DNA from: Pseudogymnoascus destructans
Taxonomy: Eukaryota > Ascomycota > Leotiomycetes > Thelebolales > Thelebolaceae
DNA length: 64,000 nt
NCBI RefSeq assembly: GCF_001641265.1
Contig: NW_020167520.1
Location: forward strand, 2,294,001 to 2,358,000
Direction: 5' to 3'
Positions within the stretch are counted from its first letter, which is position 1. Every line of letters starts with the position of its first letter. Under the pieces are notes generated by a model. It searched no databases, was not told the origin of the DNA, and was given only the letters and a program-made list of their open reading frames with translations. Of this stretch, positions 52,643-64,000 are shown piece by piece. Both the position numbers and the translations under genes were made by a program.

Positions 52643-54451
52643 CAGTAAAAATACGATAAGTCGATATGCTTTTAGCCGATATTTACGTTATCTCGATATC
52701 TATTTCTGTACGGAAGCTTTTTACATACAAAACACAATACATCCGATATCGTGAGATCCTCCTTGAATATCAACTTATGCTAATCTTTTGAATCTTATAG
52801 AATGCCTTCGAGAAAGCTCAATTCAATGACGATTGAACAGCGTCGTGCTCTTCGACAATGGACCATCAACAAAACACCTCGAACTTCCCAAAAAGATTGT
52901 ATCGCCTGGTTTTTTGAGAAGTACAACATTCGAATTAGTCAATCTACAGTCTCGGAATCCCTTAGCAGCCAATTTATCAACCTTGATGATCTGATTAATA
53001 CACCAACAATAGGGAAGAGGAATGATACGAATATACGTCGACGGGAAGTGGCTTGGCCAGATATTGAGGCTATTCTTTTTGAGTGGCAAGAACGAATCGA
53101 TTCAAAAGGAGGTTTTACAACTGCGGAGGTCTTACAAGAGAAGGCAAAGCGAATTTGGTCACAACTACCACAATATCAAGGGAAGCCTTCGCCAGAGTTT
53201 AGCATTGCTTGGATACAGAAATTTCGACTATGTCACAACATCCGGAATAGAAAGAGGCAAGGAGAAGGGGCATCAGTCAGTGAGACAGCAGAGGACGAGA
53301 TGAGGGCTATTCAGACAGTGGCTGGGGAGTATTTAGAGGACAATATTTATAACATGGACGAGACGGGTTTATACTGGAAGATGATGCCATCTCGTGGGCT
53401 TTCTACAATGGAGGCTCGAGTAGGAAGGAAGATGGACAAGGCAAGGATGTCTGTCGTATTCTGTTGTAACGCTGCTGGTATTGATCGATGTCCTCCTTGG
53501 TTTATTGGCAAGGCAAAAACGCCTCGAGCTTTACGAAACATCGACATCATAGCAATGGGAGGGGTTTCGAGGTGGAATAAGAAGGCTTGGATGAATCAGT
53601 TTATTATGGCAGAATGGTTAAGGGCTTTTTATGCTCGTATTGGTACAACACGGGAGGTTCTTCTCACCATGGACAACTTTTCAGCACATATCAAGGCCCT
53701 CGAATCGACACCACCCCCTGCGAATATCTGAGTTATCTGGCTTCCTCCAAATGCAACAAGTCGATTTCAAGCCCTAGATCAAGGTATCATTGCCTCTGTC
53801 AAAGCTCATTACCGTCGACAATGTCTCCATTACATCCTTGACTTGACGCTTTTGAAAGGAATGAAGATCCTGTCCAAACGATGAATATACGACTTGCTAT
53901 TCGATGGCTTCTTCGATCCTGGAATCATGAACTTACAAACTTGACAATCTATAACTGTTTTCGAAAGAGTACAATTGTTCAAAAGCCAGTTCAACTACCC
54001 TCACAACCTCTTCCTGATACTACCAATCTCTATCAACAAGTACAACAAGCTGGGAATGTACACGACTCTATGGATCTTTCAAGCTTTTTAAATCCAGTCG
54101 ATGAGGATATACAAGAGTTAGAGGGGTGGGAGGATTTTCAGGGGGGGGATGCTATTCTTGAGGATATCATGTCACAATACGTCCCAGATACCACTCAAGA
54201 TGATGAGGAAGAGGATGACCCTTCTTCACAGCCTGTGCCAACTACACAAGCTGCGATTAACGCCATTCAAGTTCTGATTGAGTTTACGGAATCTGGGAAT
54301 AGTGACGCCTCAGAAGCACCAATGTTCTTACGTTCTTTTGAACGTTTTGAGAGACAGTTAAGGCTCCTTGAAGCCAATTCACAAAGGCAGGGGACATTAG
54401 ACTCATGGTTTATGTAAATAGCTTCAATTTTTAATTTAATCACGTGTAATA
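52643..54451 (+). mobile_element. Pogo/Fot1-like element family 1, copy 2, 3' end replaced
   Basis: Begins CAGTAAAAATACGATAAG at 52643 after TA, identical to the terminus of copy 1. The right TIR is missing: after ATTTAATCACGTGTAA the sequence passes at a TA (54450-54451) directly into the TIR of a family 2 pogo element. Confidence 0.8.
52802..54417 (+). pseudogene. Pogo/Fot1-like transposase (family 1, copy 2)
   Basis: ATG at 52802 gives MPSRKLNSMTIEQRRALRQW. A CENP-B-like HTH and DDE_1 core with IYNMDETGLYWKMMPSRGL and LLTMDNFSAHIKALES follow, up to TGA at 53729-53731. Homology continues in the same frame with VIWLPPNATSRF and QALDQGIIASVKAHYRRQ. A 5-bp tandem duplication of TTGAC near 53843 then shifts the frame before NIRLAIRWLL. 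The C-terminal part reads to 54417 and ends in a Q/R-rich helix. It is inactive by two separate defects. The TGA is shared with copy 1; the duplication is not. Confidence 0.85.
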
Positions 54452-54557
54452 ACGTACATGTATAGCGAAAGCGCCAAACAAGCGAAAGCGCCAAAATTAT
54501 CTACCCTCACGACAAACATTGCGATAAATCTACCACAACATTAGAAATCAATTGAAA

Positions 54558-56876
54558 CTACTCGGAGTCCTCTTCCTCAGAGGTGTCTATTACAATCTGA
54601 CACGTGCGCGCATTGTGCCCAGTCTCACCACACTTGCCACAGCGACGGGCACGGGTTTCTTCCCTTGGCTTCCGACCACGGCTTGCCCTTATTTCCTGCT
54701 CTACCTGCTGCACAACATCCCTCTCATCCTGTAGCTCTTGCGCCCCTTGTTGACTAAGTGATCCTCCTTGCTGTAGTCGTGTTTTCCTAGCTCTCCGGCG
54801 CTTGCTTAGTACTTCATTTGCCTGTCGTAGGTTTTGGTTCTCTCCCTTTAGCAGTGCTAATTGATGCATTATTTGCGATGCACCCTTTGTAAACTGGTCA
54901 ACAGCTGCATAGATTGAGGTTGGAGAGCTATTTTGATGGCGTGAAATCCGAGTTTTAATAAATGTAGACTGTGACATAGCTTCAATTGGGTTGTTTGGTG
55001 TCTGAGAAACCCAAGGTTGAGCAGTACCTGGGCGGGAGCTTGGAGGCGTTGGTGTCCTTAACTTAAGATCAAGTGTAGATATCACTCTCTCAGGGTCAAA
55101 TGGAAGAAGCCCTGCCCCTCGGAACCCGCCTCGAATGTTACTTTCCGTCATTGTAGTGTTAAATGCAGCGTGGAAGGCAGGAAAGAAGTCATCCTTTGTA
55201 ATATGAGAAATATGAGCCTGCATCATATCTTCAATTTGCCGACCATAGGCCTGCTTTAACGGGCCGAAACAGCCAACATCAAGTGGCTGGAGTAGATGAG
55301 AAGAGTGAGCAGGCACACAAAGCGTAATAATGTTGTGTTCCTTGCAGTACTCCTCAAACTCATCTGAGTGGTGGCTCTCATGACCATCAAGGACTAACAA
55401 GCGATAACCACCAACACTCCGGGCCTTTGTATGCTTCTCAAAGTGCTGAATCCAATCCATGCCTCTCTCGTTTGTAGTCCAGCCATTTTCAGTAACAGAA
55501 ATCACCCAATCGCTTGAAAATCCACTATTCTCATACCAAGATGTAAGGTGGTTTTTGCCTGCAACAATGATAAATGGTGGTACTGCCCAACCTTGAGAAC
55601 TAACGCCTTGGATTACTGTAACCCATTCCCGATTACCAGGCTGTACCTTCTTTGCTTTTGCCCGCCCGTCTGAGCTTGTTACAACCATAGTGTCATACTG
55701 ACATTCGTTGCACTCAGTTTGCTATCAAACTCAAGAGCAAACTTAGAAATCTCCTCCTCAAACCTACAAGTCACCATACATATCTTGGCTTATCACACCA
55801 ACAACAGAAGCAATACTACTCAACGATTGCTGCAAACTCTTCTACTACATCTGTTTATGCTACATACATCACGGCATATCATTTGGACACTCATTGAACA
55901 AGTTATTAAGAAAATCTCCTCCTTAAGGGGGTGGGCCAATACTACCACATGGCATATCTCTACCAACTAGAGGCCTAGGAACATGAACGATAGCTCTAGA
56001 AGCTTCTACAACCCTCTATGATTCATTACACGTCATCGCTCCTTAGTTACCCACAAGATTGGTTAAGTTATGACATAATTTGTCTATAGGTACTCTGACC
56101 TTGGACCTCCTTTTCACTTCCTATAGGCTAGGAACCCAAGAGATGGTTCTATGGGATTCTCTTACGTTCACTACATGATTAGCAAGCTAGTTGTGGGTCG
56201 CACTTGATTTCTAATACATTTACCAAGCCTGGTTAGTCATGGAAAGTCATGGAAAATGAGAGAACTACACTCCTTTGGCATAAATAGGATTGCCCTTTCC
56301 TTAAGAAAGGGCAAGCAGACAATACAGTAAATCGACTAGCACATACTTCTACGTCTTTTCCAAGCTTCCAAGCATTGATCTTGTTATTCTCTGTTTTTGA
56401 AAAGTCAGTGAGGTGCTAACCTCTGACTTACCCCTGAGTTCTCAGACTCAACATTTGTTGCAACTTGTCTAAACCACTTCACCACATCATACACCTGATT
56501 GCTGCGTTGTGGAATAGTCTAAGCTACAACCCTTTGGCTCTGTTTCCTAAGACAGTGTGTTGTCTTAGTAAATTCATCCCTTCCTTGGGTGGCTAGATTC
56601 TCATATCTGGTGCACCCACCATTACACATAGCAGTTGAGATAACGCCCATCATAAACCCAGTCTCATCAAAGTTGTAGATATCTGCTTCATCGATACCAT
56701 ATTTCGCAATTGTGTTACGCACAAGTTCAAACCAGCCATTAATAACTTCTGGATCTTCGCACTTAGCCCTCTGGTAGTCGTATTTGCGCTGAAAGCGTGT
56801 CTGGAGCTCTACACGCCGCTTAACAAAGTTTGAAGCCCAACGCGACCCAACGCGTGACGCGTCGCGTGTTGCAAGT
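54558..56876 (-). pseudogene. Pogo-like DDE_1 transposase, family 2, copy B
   Basis: The C-terminal 376 codons (55688-54558) are open and uninterrupted: GWTTNERGMDWIQHFEKHTK, LLVLDGHESHHSDEFEEYC (second Asp), LLQPLDVGCFGPLKQAYG (third Asp), and zinc knuckle CGKCGETGHNARTC. The upstream part resumes after the solo LTR with IYNFDETGFMMGVIS (first Asp) and VGSRWASNFVKRRVE, then stops at the Gypsy junction. Apart from the LTR and the missing N-terminus it is less damaged than copy A. Confidence 0.8.
55691..56626 (+). mobile_element. Solo LTR, family A
   Basis: 936 bp, TGTCATACTGAC to CCACCATTACA, with 5-bp duplication CATAG on both sides (55686-55690, 56627-56631). Confidence 0.92.
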
Positions 56877-57807
56877 TGTAATGGTGGGTGCACCAGATAT
56901 GAGAATCTAGCCACCCAAGGAAGGGATGAATTTACTAAGACAACACACTGTCTTAGGAAACAGAGCCAAAGGGTTGTAGCTTAGACTATTCCACAACGCA
57001 GCAATCAGGTGTATGATGTGGTGAAGTGGTTTAGACAAGTTGCAACAAATGTTGAGTCTGAGAACTCAGGGGTAAGTCAGAGGTTAGCACCTCACTGACT
57101 TTTCAAAAACAGAGAATAACAAGATCAATGCTTGGAAGAAAAGACGTAGAAGTATGTGCTAGTCGATTTACTGTATTGCCTGCTTGCCCTTTCTTAAGGA
57201 AAGGGCAATCCTATTTATGCCAAAGGAGTGTAGTTCTCTCATTTTCCATGACTTTCCATGACTAACCAGGCTTGGTAAATGTATTAGAAATCAAGTGCGA
57301 CCCACAACTAGCTTGCTAATCATGTACTGAACGTAAGAGAATCCCATAGAACCATCTCTTGGGTTCCTAGCCTATAGGAAGTGAAAAGGAGGTCCAAGGT
57401 TAGAGTACCTATAGACAAATTATGTCATAACTTAACCAATCTTGTGGGTAACTAAGGAGCGATGACGTGTAATGAATCATAGAGGGTTGTAGAAGCTTCT
57501 AGAGCTATCGTTCATGTTCCTAGGCCTCTAGTTGGTAGAGATATGCCATGTGGTAGTATTGGCCCACCCCCTTAAGGAGGAGATTTTCTTAATAACTTGT
57601 TCAATGAGTGTCCAAATGATATGCCGTGATGTATGTAGCATAAACAGATGTAGTAGAAGAGTTTGCAGCAATCGTTGAGTAGTATTGCTTCTGTTGTTGG
57701 TGTGATAAGCCAAGATATGTATGGTGACTTGTAGGTTTGAGGAGGAGATTTCTAAGTTTGCTCTTGAGTTTGATAGCAAACTGAGTGCAACGAATGTCAG
57801 TATAACA
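56877..57807 (-). repeat. 3' LTR (element sense) of the Gypsy element
   Basis: Family A, 931 bp, TGTAATGGTGGG to CAGTATAACA. One terminal transition (GTATAACA instead of GTATGACA) sits next to the polypurine tract. Confidence 0.9.
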
Positions 57808-57818
57808 TGATCCCCCTT

Positions 57819-60800
57819 TTAAGGACGTTTGTTGGCTGTCTGCTTGCCCTTTAGCCAGTTGGCTTTCTTAGAAAGAAATTCTAGAATGAGCTTAGATGCA
57901 TTTTTTAGATTTCTCTTAGGCTCCCAAGTGTTGTCACTTGTAGGATAGCCTTTCCACTTAACGAGGAAGTAGTCCTGACCTCTAAGTGTCTTTTTGTCAA
58001 GGATAGACTCTACTTCATATTCTGGTTGATCCAAGATCAGAACAGGAGGTGGAGGAGACTGAAGTGGTCTTAAGGAACTTTCTTGTGCCTTAGACAAGAG
58101 AGATGCATGGAAGACATTATGGATAGTCCAAGTAGGTGGTAATGCAAGCTCGAAAGCATTCTTGCCAATAGTCCTTGTGATCTTAAAAGGTCCAAGTCTT
58201 TTAGTATCAAGTTTGTCTGAAGGTCTAGTAGTTGTGATATGTCTTCTAGACAAAAAGACTTGATCACCAACTTTGAATTGTGGTGCAACCACCCCCCTGT
58301 TAAAGGCCTGAGCCTGCTCGTCTTGTGCACGCTGTATTTGAACCTTGAGATAGTCCTGGAGGCCCTTAAGGTAGATGATTCTTTCAGTAGCAGAAGGATT
58401 TTTGAAATTTTCAGGACAATTCAGTTCTGCCACTTCAAACCTAGGGTGATAACCATAGTTTGCATAGAAAGGTGTCTCTTTTGTGGTGTTAGAGACTGTG
58501 TTGTTGTAAGCAAATTCTGCAAGATGGAGAAGATCTGCCCAGTTGTCTTGAGCATAGTTTGTATAAATTCTTAGATATTGTTCAAGTACAGAGTTGACTC
58601 TCTCTGTCTGGCCATCTGTTTGAGGGTGATAAGCTGTAGAGAAGCGTTGTTCCATGTTTAAGAGTTTAGAGAACTCCTTAAAAAAGTTTGAAGTGAAAAC
58701 TGCTCCCCTATCTGAGTCCAGTGTCCAGGAATTCCATGATATTTAAAGACCACCTTGAGGAATAGCCACGCAAGTTCAGAAGCTGTGATAGTCTCATTGC
58801 AAGGCTCAAAGTGTGCCATTTTTGTGAGCCTTTCTACCACCACAAGGATAGAGTCATAAGGGGTAGCACCCCCTTTTGGGATAGAAGGAGGCAACTTGAC
58901 TATAAAGTCAATGGATATGGAGTCCCATGGGCGTTCTGGTATAGGTAGAGGCTGCAAGAGGCCATAGGGCTTTTGCCGTGTAGGTTTGTTCAAGTTGCAA
59001 GTAGTGCAAGAAGATATATAGTCTTGAAGAGTAGTCCTTAGACTAGGCCAGTAGAACTTTCTTGTTAGAAGTTCATAAGTTTTTGCAAAGCCAAAGTGCC
59101 CTGCAGCTGGAGCATCATGGAACTGCTGTAGGAGGTGTAGCTGTAATCGTTTATCCCTTGGGACATAGATATAGTTCTTGAATAAGAGAAGTCCATGCTG
59201 ATTTTTTGAGAAATTCTGTAGTCCAACTTTCTCAAGAGAGGAACCTTTCTTCTGGAGGTATTCCAAAGTTCTTTTCGCAAAGGGATCATGGTTGTAAGCA
59301 TCTTTGAATGCTTTAAGAAGTGTTGCTGAGGGTGTATAGACTTTAAAGGTCTCTGGTTCCTGAGAAGAGGTAATGGGGGCAACTTGGTCTTGAGGGGATA
59401 AGTTTACCCCTAAGTCCTCTGTAGTACTAGGTTTGCTTAAAGATGCTGCTATAAGCTTTGCTGAGTCTAGCAGAGCCTTTGTATTGCTAGTTTTAGCAGA
59501 ATCTTGGTAGTCATGTCTTCTTGAGAGGAGATCTGCTCTTTGATTCTTGGCCCCTGAGACATGTTTTATAACAAAGTCAAAACCTCCTAGTTGTTCAGAC
59601 CACCTTGCTTGTCGTCTATTGAGCTGTTTAGTGGTTGTAAAGGTCAAGAGGTTTGAATGGTCACTGTAAATAGTGATAGGATAGTTTGCCCCTTCAAGGT
59701 AGCATCTCCAATGCTTTAGAGAACATACTATGGCAAGCAGTTCCTTGTCTGTAATGGGATAGTTTTGTTCAGCTGCTGATAGCTTTCTTGAGTAAAATGC
59801 CACAGGCTGTAGCTCTTCTTGTTTGTCTTTTGGAGCTTGGTATAAGATTCCAGAAATGGCAAAATCTGAGGCATCTGTCTCAAGAGTGGCAGGTTTCAAG
59901 GGGTTAAAGTGTAGTAACATTTTCCCTTCTTTAAATTCTCCTTTAAGAGCATCGAAAGCATCTTGCTGTGTCTTATCCCAGTGATACAAAGTGTCCTTGT
60001 GAAGTAATTGAGTAAGGGGTAAAGCCAAGGATGTATATCTTGGTATAAACCTCCTGTAATAGTTGGCAAACCCAAGGAAAGACTGAACCTCTTTAATGCT
60101 GGAAGGAATAGGCCACGTTTGTACTGCTTTTGTCTTTTCAGGGTCCATCTGAATGCCTTCTGTTGAAATTCTATGTCCTAAGAAATCAACTTGAGACATA
60201 TGGAAAAGACATTTCTCAAGTTTGCAAAAGAGTTGTTGAGATAGCTTCTCTAAGACTTGTCTAACATGTAGAACATGCTCTTGAGTGTCTAAAGAGTATA
60301 TAAGAATGTCGTCTAAGTAGACAACAACAAAGATATCCAAGTAAGGTCTTAGAATATCATTCATGAGAGCTTGGAAAGAAGCAGGTGCATTGGCAAGCCC
60401 AAAAGGCATTACCTGGTATTCAAAATGACCATAGCGTGTTCTGAATGCTGTCTTCCACTCATCACCTTCCTTGATGCGTATCAGGTTATAAGCTCCCCTG
60501 AGATCTAACTTGGTAAAGATCCTTGCTGAAGAGAGCCTATCTATGAGCTCAGGGATAAGGGGTAAAGCATATCTGTTTTTAACAGTGACTGCATTAAGGC
60601 CCCTATAATCAACACAGAGACGCAAGGAGCCATCTTTCTTCTTGACAAAGAGAATGGGAGCTCCTGCTGGTGAGGAAGAAGGTCTGATAAAGCCAGAACT
60701 AAGGTTCTCATCTAGGTATTCTCTGAGAGTTTTCAGCTCTAATTCAGATAGAGAGTAGATAGGGCCGTAGGGAGGCATTGAGCCTTCTGCGAGTGGTATC

Positions 60801-62608
60801 TCATGGTCATAAGGCTGGTGCTTTGGCAGAATTGATGCCTTTGCCTTGTCAAAAAGATGTTGGTAGTCTTGGTATGCTAAAGGCAAAATGACCTCCTGAG
60901 ATGATTTCTCCAAATCTGAAGTAGCTGCTATCTCCAGGACAGGTTGGAAAGGTTTAACCCATATCAGAGATGATATATCGTCCATAGTTTGGTCAAAATC
61001 CTTGATCTGGGACAAGTTTGAGTCTTGGACCTGAATAGGGGTAACTGAGGCTTGAAGGGTTTTTTCAGTATTGAGCTCAGGATTTGAGCTAAACCCAAGC
61101 GATAAATGCTTCCAATTGATAGTTGGATCATGCCTTTGAAGCCATGGAAGACCTAGGATGACTGGGTACTTCATTGGTATAACATCTAAAGAGATGGTGT
61201 CTGAAAATGTTGATTTTCCTAGGGGAATCTCAAGTTTGAGTACTGGGGTGTTGCAGGTAATGGAACCTGAACTGATAGGAGTTCCATCAATGACTCGGAG
61301 CAACTCTGGAGTGCGTTTGGGAATTGTAGGTAACTGGTGTGTCAAGATGAGGTCTTGAGATATAAAGTTGCCTGTTGCCCCTGAGTCTATCATAGCCCTT
61401 GTAGACAACACCTGTTGTTTGAAATGGAGTTGAATAGGGATTAACAGGTGTGTGAGACTCTGAGAAAGCACCATCGACACATCTTTGTTGTCTAGGGGAG
61501 AAGTTATAGTCTCAGTTGAAGTTGTGCCTGCTAGGGATTTTTCAAGTTTTTCAGGAATAGCAGTTGTGACTGTGTCTGAGGCTGCTATATGTTTTGAATC
61601 AGCACTCCCCCGTGCTGAATAGCACTCCTGAATTCTGTGTCCCCCTTTGCCACAGTATAAACAAAGGTTGTTGTCCATTCTGTGTTTTCTTTCTTGAGGG
61701 GTAAGTTTACCCCTTTTCAGTTTTTGAGGGTATCCTGTAGGCTGAGGTGCTGGATTTGCTGTAGATCTCTTTATAGAGGCGTCTAAGTCCATAGGTTCAG
61801 GTGCTGAGTCCTTAGCAGTTGGTGTAGAGGTGTAATTGTTGAAATTTCTTGTTGGATGCCAGTCTTGGTTCTTCTCCTTTCTTCTTTCAAAAAGCCTATC
61901 ATCAAGTCTGACAGCTTTCTCTATAAGCGTTTGAAGTGTTGTAGGGCGTTCTTCTTTGCTGAGTTCATCCTTAATAGAGCTCTTGAGCCCTTGGTAGTAA
62001 GTGAAGACTAAGGCTTCTTCATTCCAAGTCAAGTGAGAAGTGATTCTCCTAAATTCTGTTGTATACTGAGCAGCAGAGGTCTTTTGACATAGCTTCTGTA
62101 GCTCTCTTTCTGCTGTAGCAGTTTCGTTGATGTCTCCAAAGGTCCTGGTAAGTTCCTCTTGAAACTGGTCATAAGAGGTAATCAAAGGTGTAGTGGTATT
62201 TTGGTTGTTGCCACTAAGTCTTCTAAGATATGGCTCAAAGAAGTTGAATGCAGATCCACGGAGGTAGCTGGCAGCGAAATAGATCTTCTGAATGTCTGAG
62301 GTGAACTGATGAGGCCTGAGGGTGAAGTAGATGTCCAGTTGCATAAGGAATCCCTTCAACTTCCTCCTGTCTCCATGGTATAAATCTGGTGTTTGCACTT
62401 TAGGAAGTGCACCTGGGGTACTCAAAATAGCCAGAGGAGCTGTGGGAAGCTCTGTATGATGTGTCTGAGTTGAAGATTGTGTTGCTGAAGTGTTGGCTTG
62501 AAAGGTGTTTTCCAAATTCTCAAGTTTGTTTGCTATAGTTTGTATAAAGGCAAACAGTTGTTGCATCTGCTGTTCAGCAGTAGTTGTAGGAGCTTGGTCG
62601 TCCTCCAT
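57819..62608 (-). pseudogene. Gypsy gag-pol polyprotein with C-terminal chromodomain, one frameshift
   Basis: A single open frame from ATG 62608 to 58658 (1,316 codons). Gag (about 1-330) ends with zinc knuckle CLYCGKGGHRIQEC. Protease has AMIDSGATGNFIS (about 408). Reverse transcriptase has KLDLRGAYNLIRIKEGDEWK and VVYLDDILIYS (about 765). RNase H has ETDASDFAISGIL (about 910). Integrase has the HHCC finger (HFGFAKTYELL ... CTTCNLNK) and SISIDFIVKLPPS. At about 58700, after YHGIPGHW, one base change of frame ends it early. The remaining integrase and a chromodomain (YEVESILDKK, YFLVKWKGYP, TWEPKRNL) continue open at 58655-57819. The chromodomain marks a chromovirus, a group that targets chromatin for integration. 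Otherwise there are no stops, so the copy is young. Confidence 0.9.
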
Positions 62609-62660
62609 TGTAGTATCGAAGTGCTGCTATAGAAATAGTTGAAGCTTGAAGCAGGCAAGG

Positions 62661-63596
62661 TGTAATGGTGGGTGCACCAGATATGAGAATCTAGCCACCC
62701 AAGGAAGGGATGAATTTACTAAGACAACACACTGTCTTAGGAAACAGAGCCAAAGGGTTGTAGCTTAGACTATTCCACAACGCAGCAATCAGGTGTATGA
62801 TGTGGTGAAGTGGTTTAGACAAGTTGCAACAAATGTTGAGTCTGAGAACTCAGGGGTAAGTCAGAGGTTAGCACCTCACTGACTTTTCAAAAACAGAGAA
62901 TAACAAGATCAATGCTTGGAAGCTTGGAAAAGACGTGGAAGTATGTGCTAGTCGATTTACTGTATTGCCTGCTTGCCCTTTCTTAAGGAAAGGGCAATCC
63001 TATTTATGCCAAAGGAGTGTAGTTCTCTTATTTTCCATGACTTTCCATGACTAACCAGGCTTGGTAAATGTATTAGAAATCAAGTGCGACCCACAACTAG
63101 CTTGCTAATCATGTAGTGAACGTAAGAGAATCCCATAGAACCATCTCTTGGGTTCCTAGCCTATAGGAAGTGAAAAGGAGGTCCAAGGTCAGAGTACCTA
63201 TAGACAAATTATGTCATAACTTAACCAATCTTGTGGGTAACTAAGGAGCGATGACGTGTAATGAATCATAGAGGGTTGTAGAAGCTTCTAGAGCTATCGT
63301 TCATGTTCCTAGGCCTCTAGTTGGTAGAGATATGCCATGTGGTAGTATTGGCCCACCCCCTTAAGGAGGAGATTTTCTTAATAACTTGTTCAATGAGTGT
63401 CCAAATGATATGCCGTGATGTATGTAGCATAAACAGATGTAGTAGAAGAGTTTGCAGCAATCGTTGAGTAGTATTGCTTCTGTTGTTGGTGTGATAAGCC
63501 AAGATATGTATGGTGACTTGTAGGTTTGAGGAGGAGATTTCTAAGTTTGCTCTTGAGTTTGATAGCAAACTGAGTGCAACGAATGTCAGTATGACA
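62661..63596 (-). repeat. 5' LTR (element sense) of the Gypsy element
   Basis: Family A, 936 bp, TGTAATGGTGGG to CAGTATGACA. The leader between 62660 and the gag ATG at 62608 is only about 50 bp. Confidence 0.9.
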
Positions 63597-63928
63597 CTTT
63601 CCTTAAGAAAGGGCAAGCAGGCAATACAGTAAATCGACTAGCACATACTTCTACGTCTTTTCCAAGCTTCCAAGCATTCATATTGTTATTCTCTGTTTTT
63701 GAAAAGTCAGTGAGGTGCTAACCTCTGACTTACCCCTGAGTTCTCAGACTCAACATTTGTTGCAACTTGTCTAAAACACTTCACCACATCATACACCTGA
63801 TTGCTGCGTTGTGGAATAGTCTAAGCTACAACCCTTTGGCTCTGTTTCCTAAGACAGTGTGTTGTCTTAGTAAATTCATCCCTTCCTTGGGTGGCTAGAT
63901 TCTCATATCTGGTGCACCCACCATTACA
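63597..63928 (+). mobile_element. LTR family A, 3' part, in opposite orientation
   Basis: Starts inside the LTR at CTTTCCTTAAGAAAGGG and runs to CCACCATTACA at 63928. It directly abuts the Gypsy element's LTR, head to head. Confidence 0.85.
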
Positions 63929-64000
63929 GTGAAGAGTATGGGGCTTTGCTTGCTTCAATGAACCCTTTTGGCAAAATCAAGTTCTTCCTTTGACATATTC
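63929..64000. other. Window end, not recognised
   Basis: 72 bp after the inverted LTR fragment. They do not match the leader of the Gypsy element next door, so they are probably flanking DNA. Confidence 0.3.

Larger units (their letters stand above)
54452..56876 (-). mobile_element. Pogo-like element family 2, copy B, truncated by a Gypsy element
   Basis: The left end ACGTACATGTATAGCGAAAG at 54452 corresponds to the family 2 TIR with transitions (GTGCC to GCGCC). It is interrupted by a solo LTR at 55691-56626 and cut at 56876, where the Gypsy LTR begins, within the region encoding the N-terminal DNA-binding part. The other TIR is absent. Confidence 0.8.
56877..63596 (-). mobile_element. Nearly complete Gypsy chromovirus with two family A LTRs
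   Basis: LTRs at 56877-57807 and 62661-63596 are highly similar. The differences seen by eye include a short deletion in the left one (AAGCTTGG missing near 57136) and single bases. The minus-strand internal region (62660-57808) holds gag-pol. A polypurine tract AAAAGGGGGATCA lies just upstream of the downstream LTR (57808-57820, minus strand). The flanks differ (CAAGT left, CTTTC right), so there is no simple target duplication. Confidence 0.9.

Noticed and set aside
57819..62608. CTTGAG/CTCAAG words look frequent in the Gypsy internal region
   Set aside because: They are irregularly spaced (26 bp to 950 bp) and can arise from common Leu-Glu and Leu-Lys codons. They show no periodicity like that of the Copia element.
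1..64000. Starship-type giant element or biosynthetic gene cluster
   Set aside because: No tyrosine recombinase captain (DUF3435) and no polyketide, peptide or terpene synthase was seen.

Overview
This window looks like genomic DNA from a filamentous ascomycete (Pezizomycotina). Its genes have short spliceosomal introns (about 45-140 bp) with GTRNGT donors. The recognisable host genes are fungal: mitochondrial homoaconitase (LYS4), 5-aminolevulinate synthase (HEM1), an Erf4-type palmitoyltransferase subunit, a CYSTM-like small cysteine-rich protein, a type-B carboxylesterase, a CadD-type transporter and an erythromycin-esterase-family protein. More than half of the window is transposable elements and their debris, much of it nested, AT-rich and broken by stops and frameshifts. 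No tRNA, rRNA or CRISPR array was seen.

Layout. 1-8.1 kb: host genes (CadD transporter, decayed GST-like remnant, foldback repeat, erythromycin esterase, an unrecognised multi-exon gene, carboxylesterase). 8.1-13.8 kb: a Mutator-like element with a 9-bp target duplication; it carries a pogo/Fot1-like element, which itself carries three solo LTRs, all with intact 5-bp duplications. 14-18.2 kb: broken Gypsy pieces (pol and gag head to head), LTRs and a very decayed pogo copy. 18.2-23.3 kb: a MITE and a two-gene PIF/Harbinger-like element cut by two solo LTRs. 23.6-26.3 kb: a second pogo-type family and an AT-rich palindrome array. 26.6-29.0 kb: LYS4. 29.4-33.5 kb: a broken Copia element. 33.5-36.6 kb: LTRs and a third pogo family. 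37.3-37.6 kb: CYSTM-like gene. 38.3-44.2 kb: a 5.9-kb hAT element. 44.2-52.0 kb: a transposase fragment, HEM1 and ERF4. 52.6-63.9 kb: pogo copies, then a nearly complete chromodomain Gypsy element with both LTRs.

Two signals stand out. (1) The hAT element carries, inside its terminal inverted repeats, a histone H3-like gene transcribed divergently from an acidic protein of unknown function, plus the transposase. Introns of all three genes share a recurring GATTACCAGA / TCTGGTAATC motif, which suggests the histone gene is a long-standing part of the element. (2) The Copia element carries CGTACG, exact or with small mismatches, about every 130 bp across gag and pol, in all three reading frames. 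That implies a constraint on the nucleic acid rather than on the protein. I know of no description of either. Coordinates of introns and element ends were worked out by eye.
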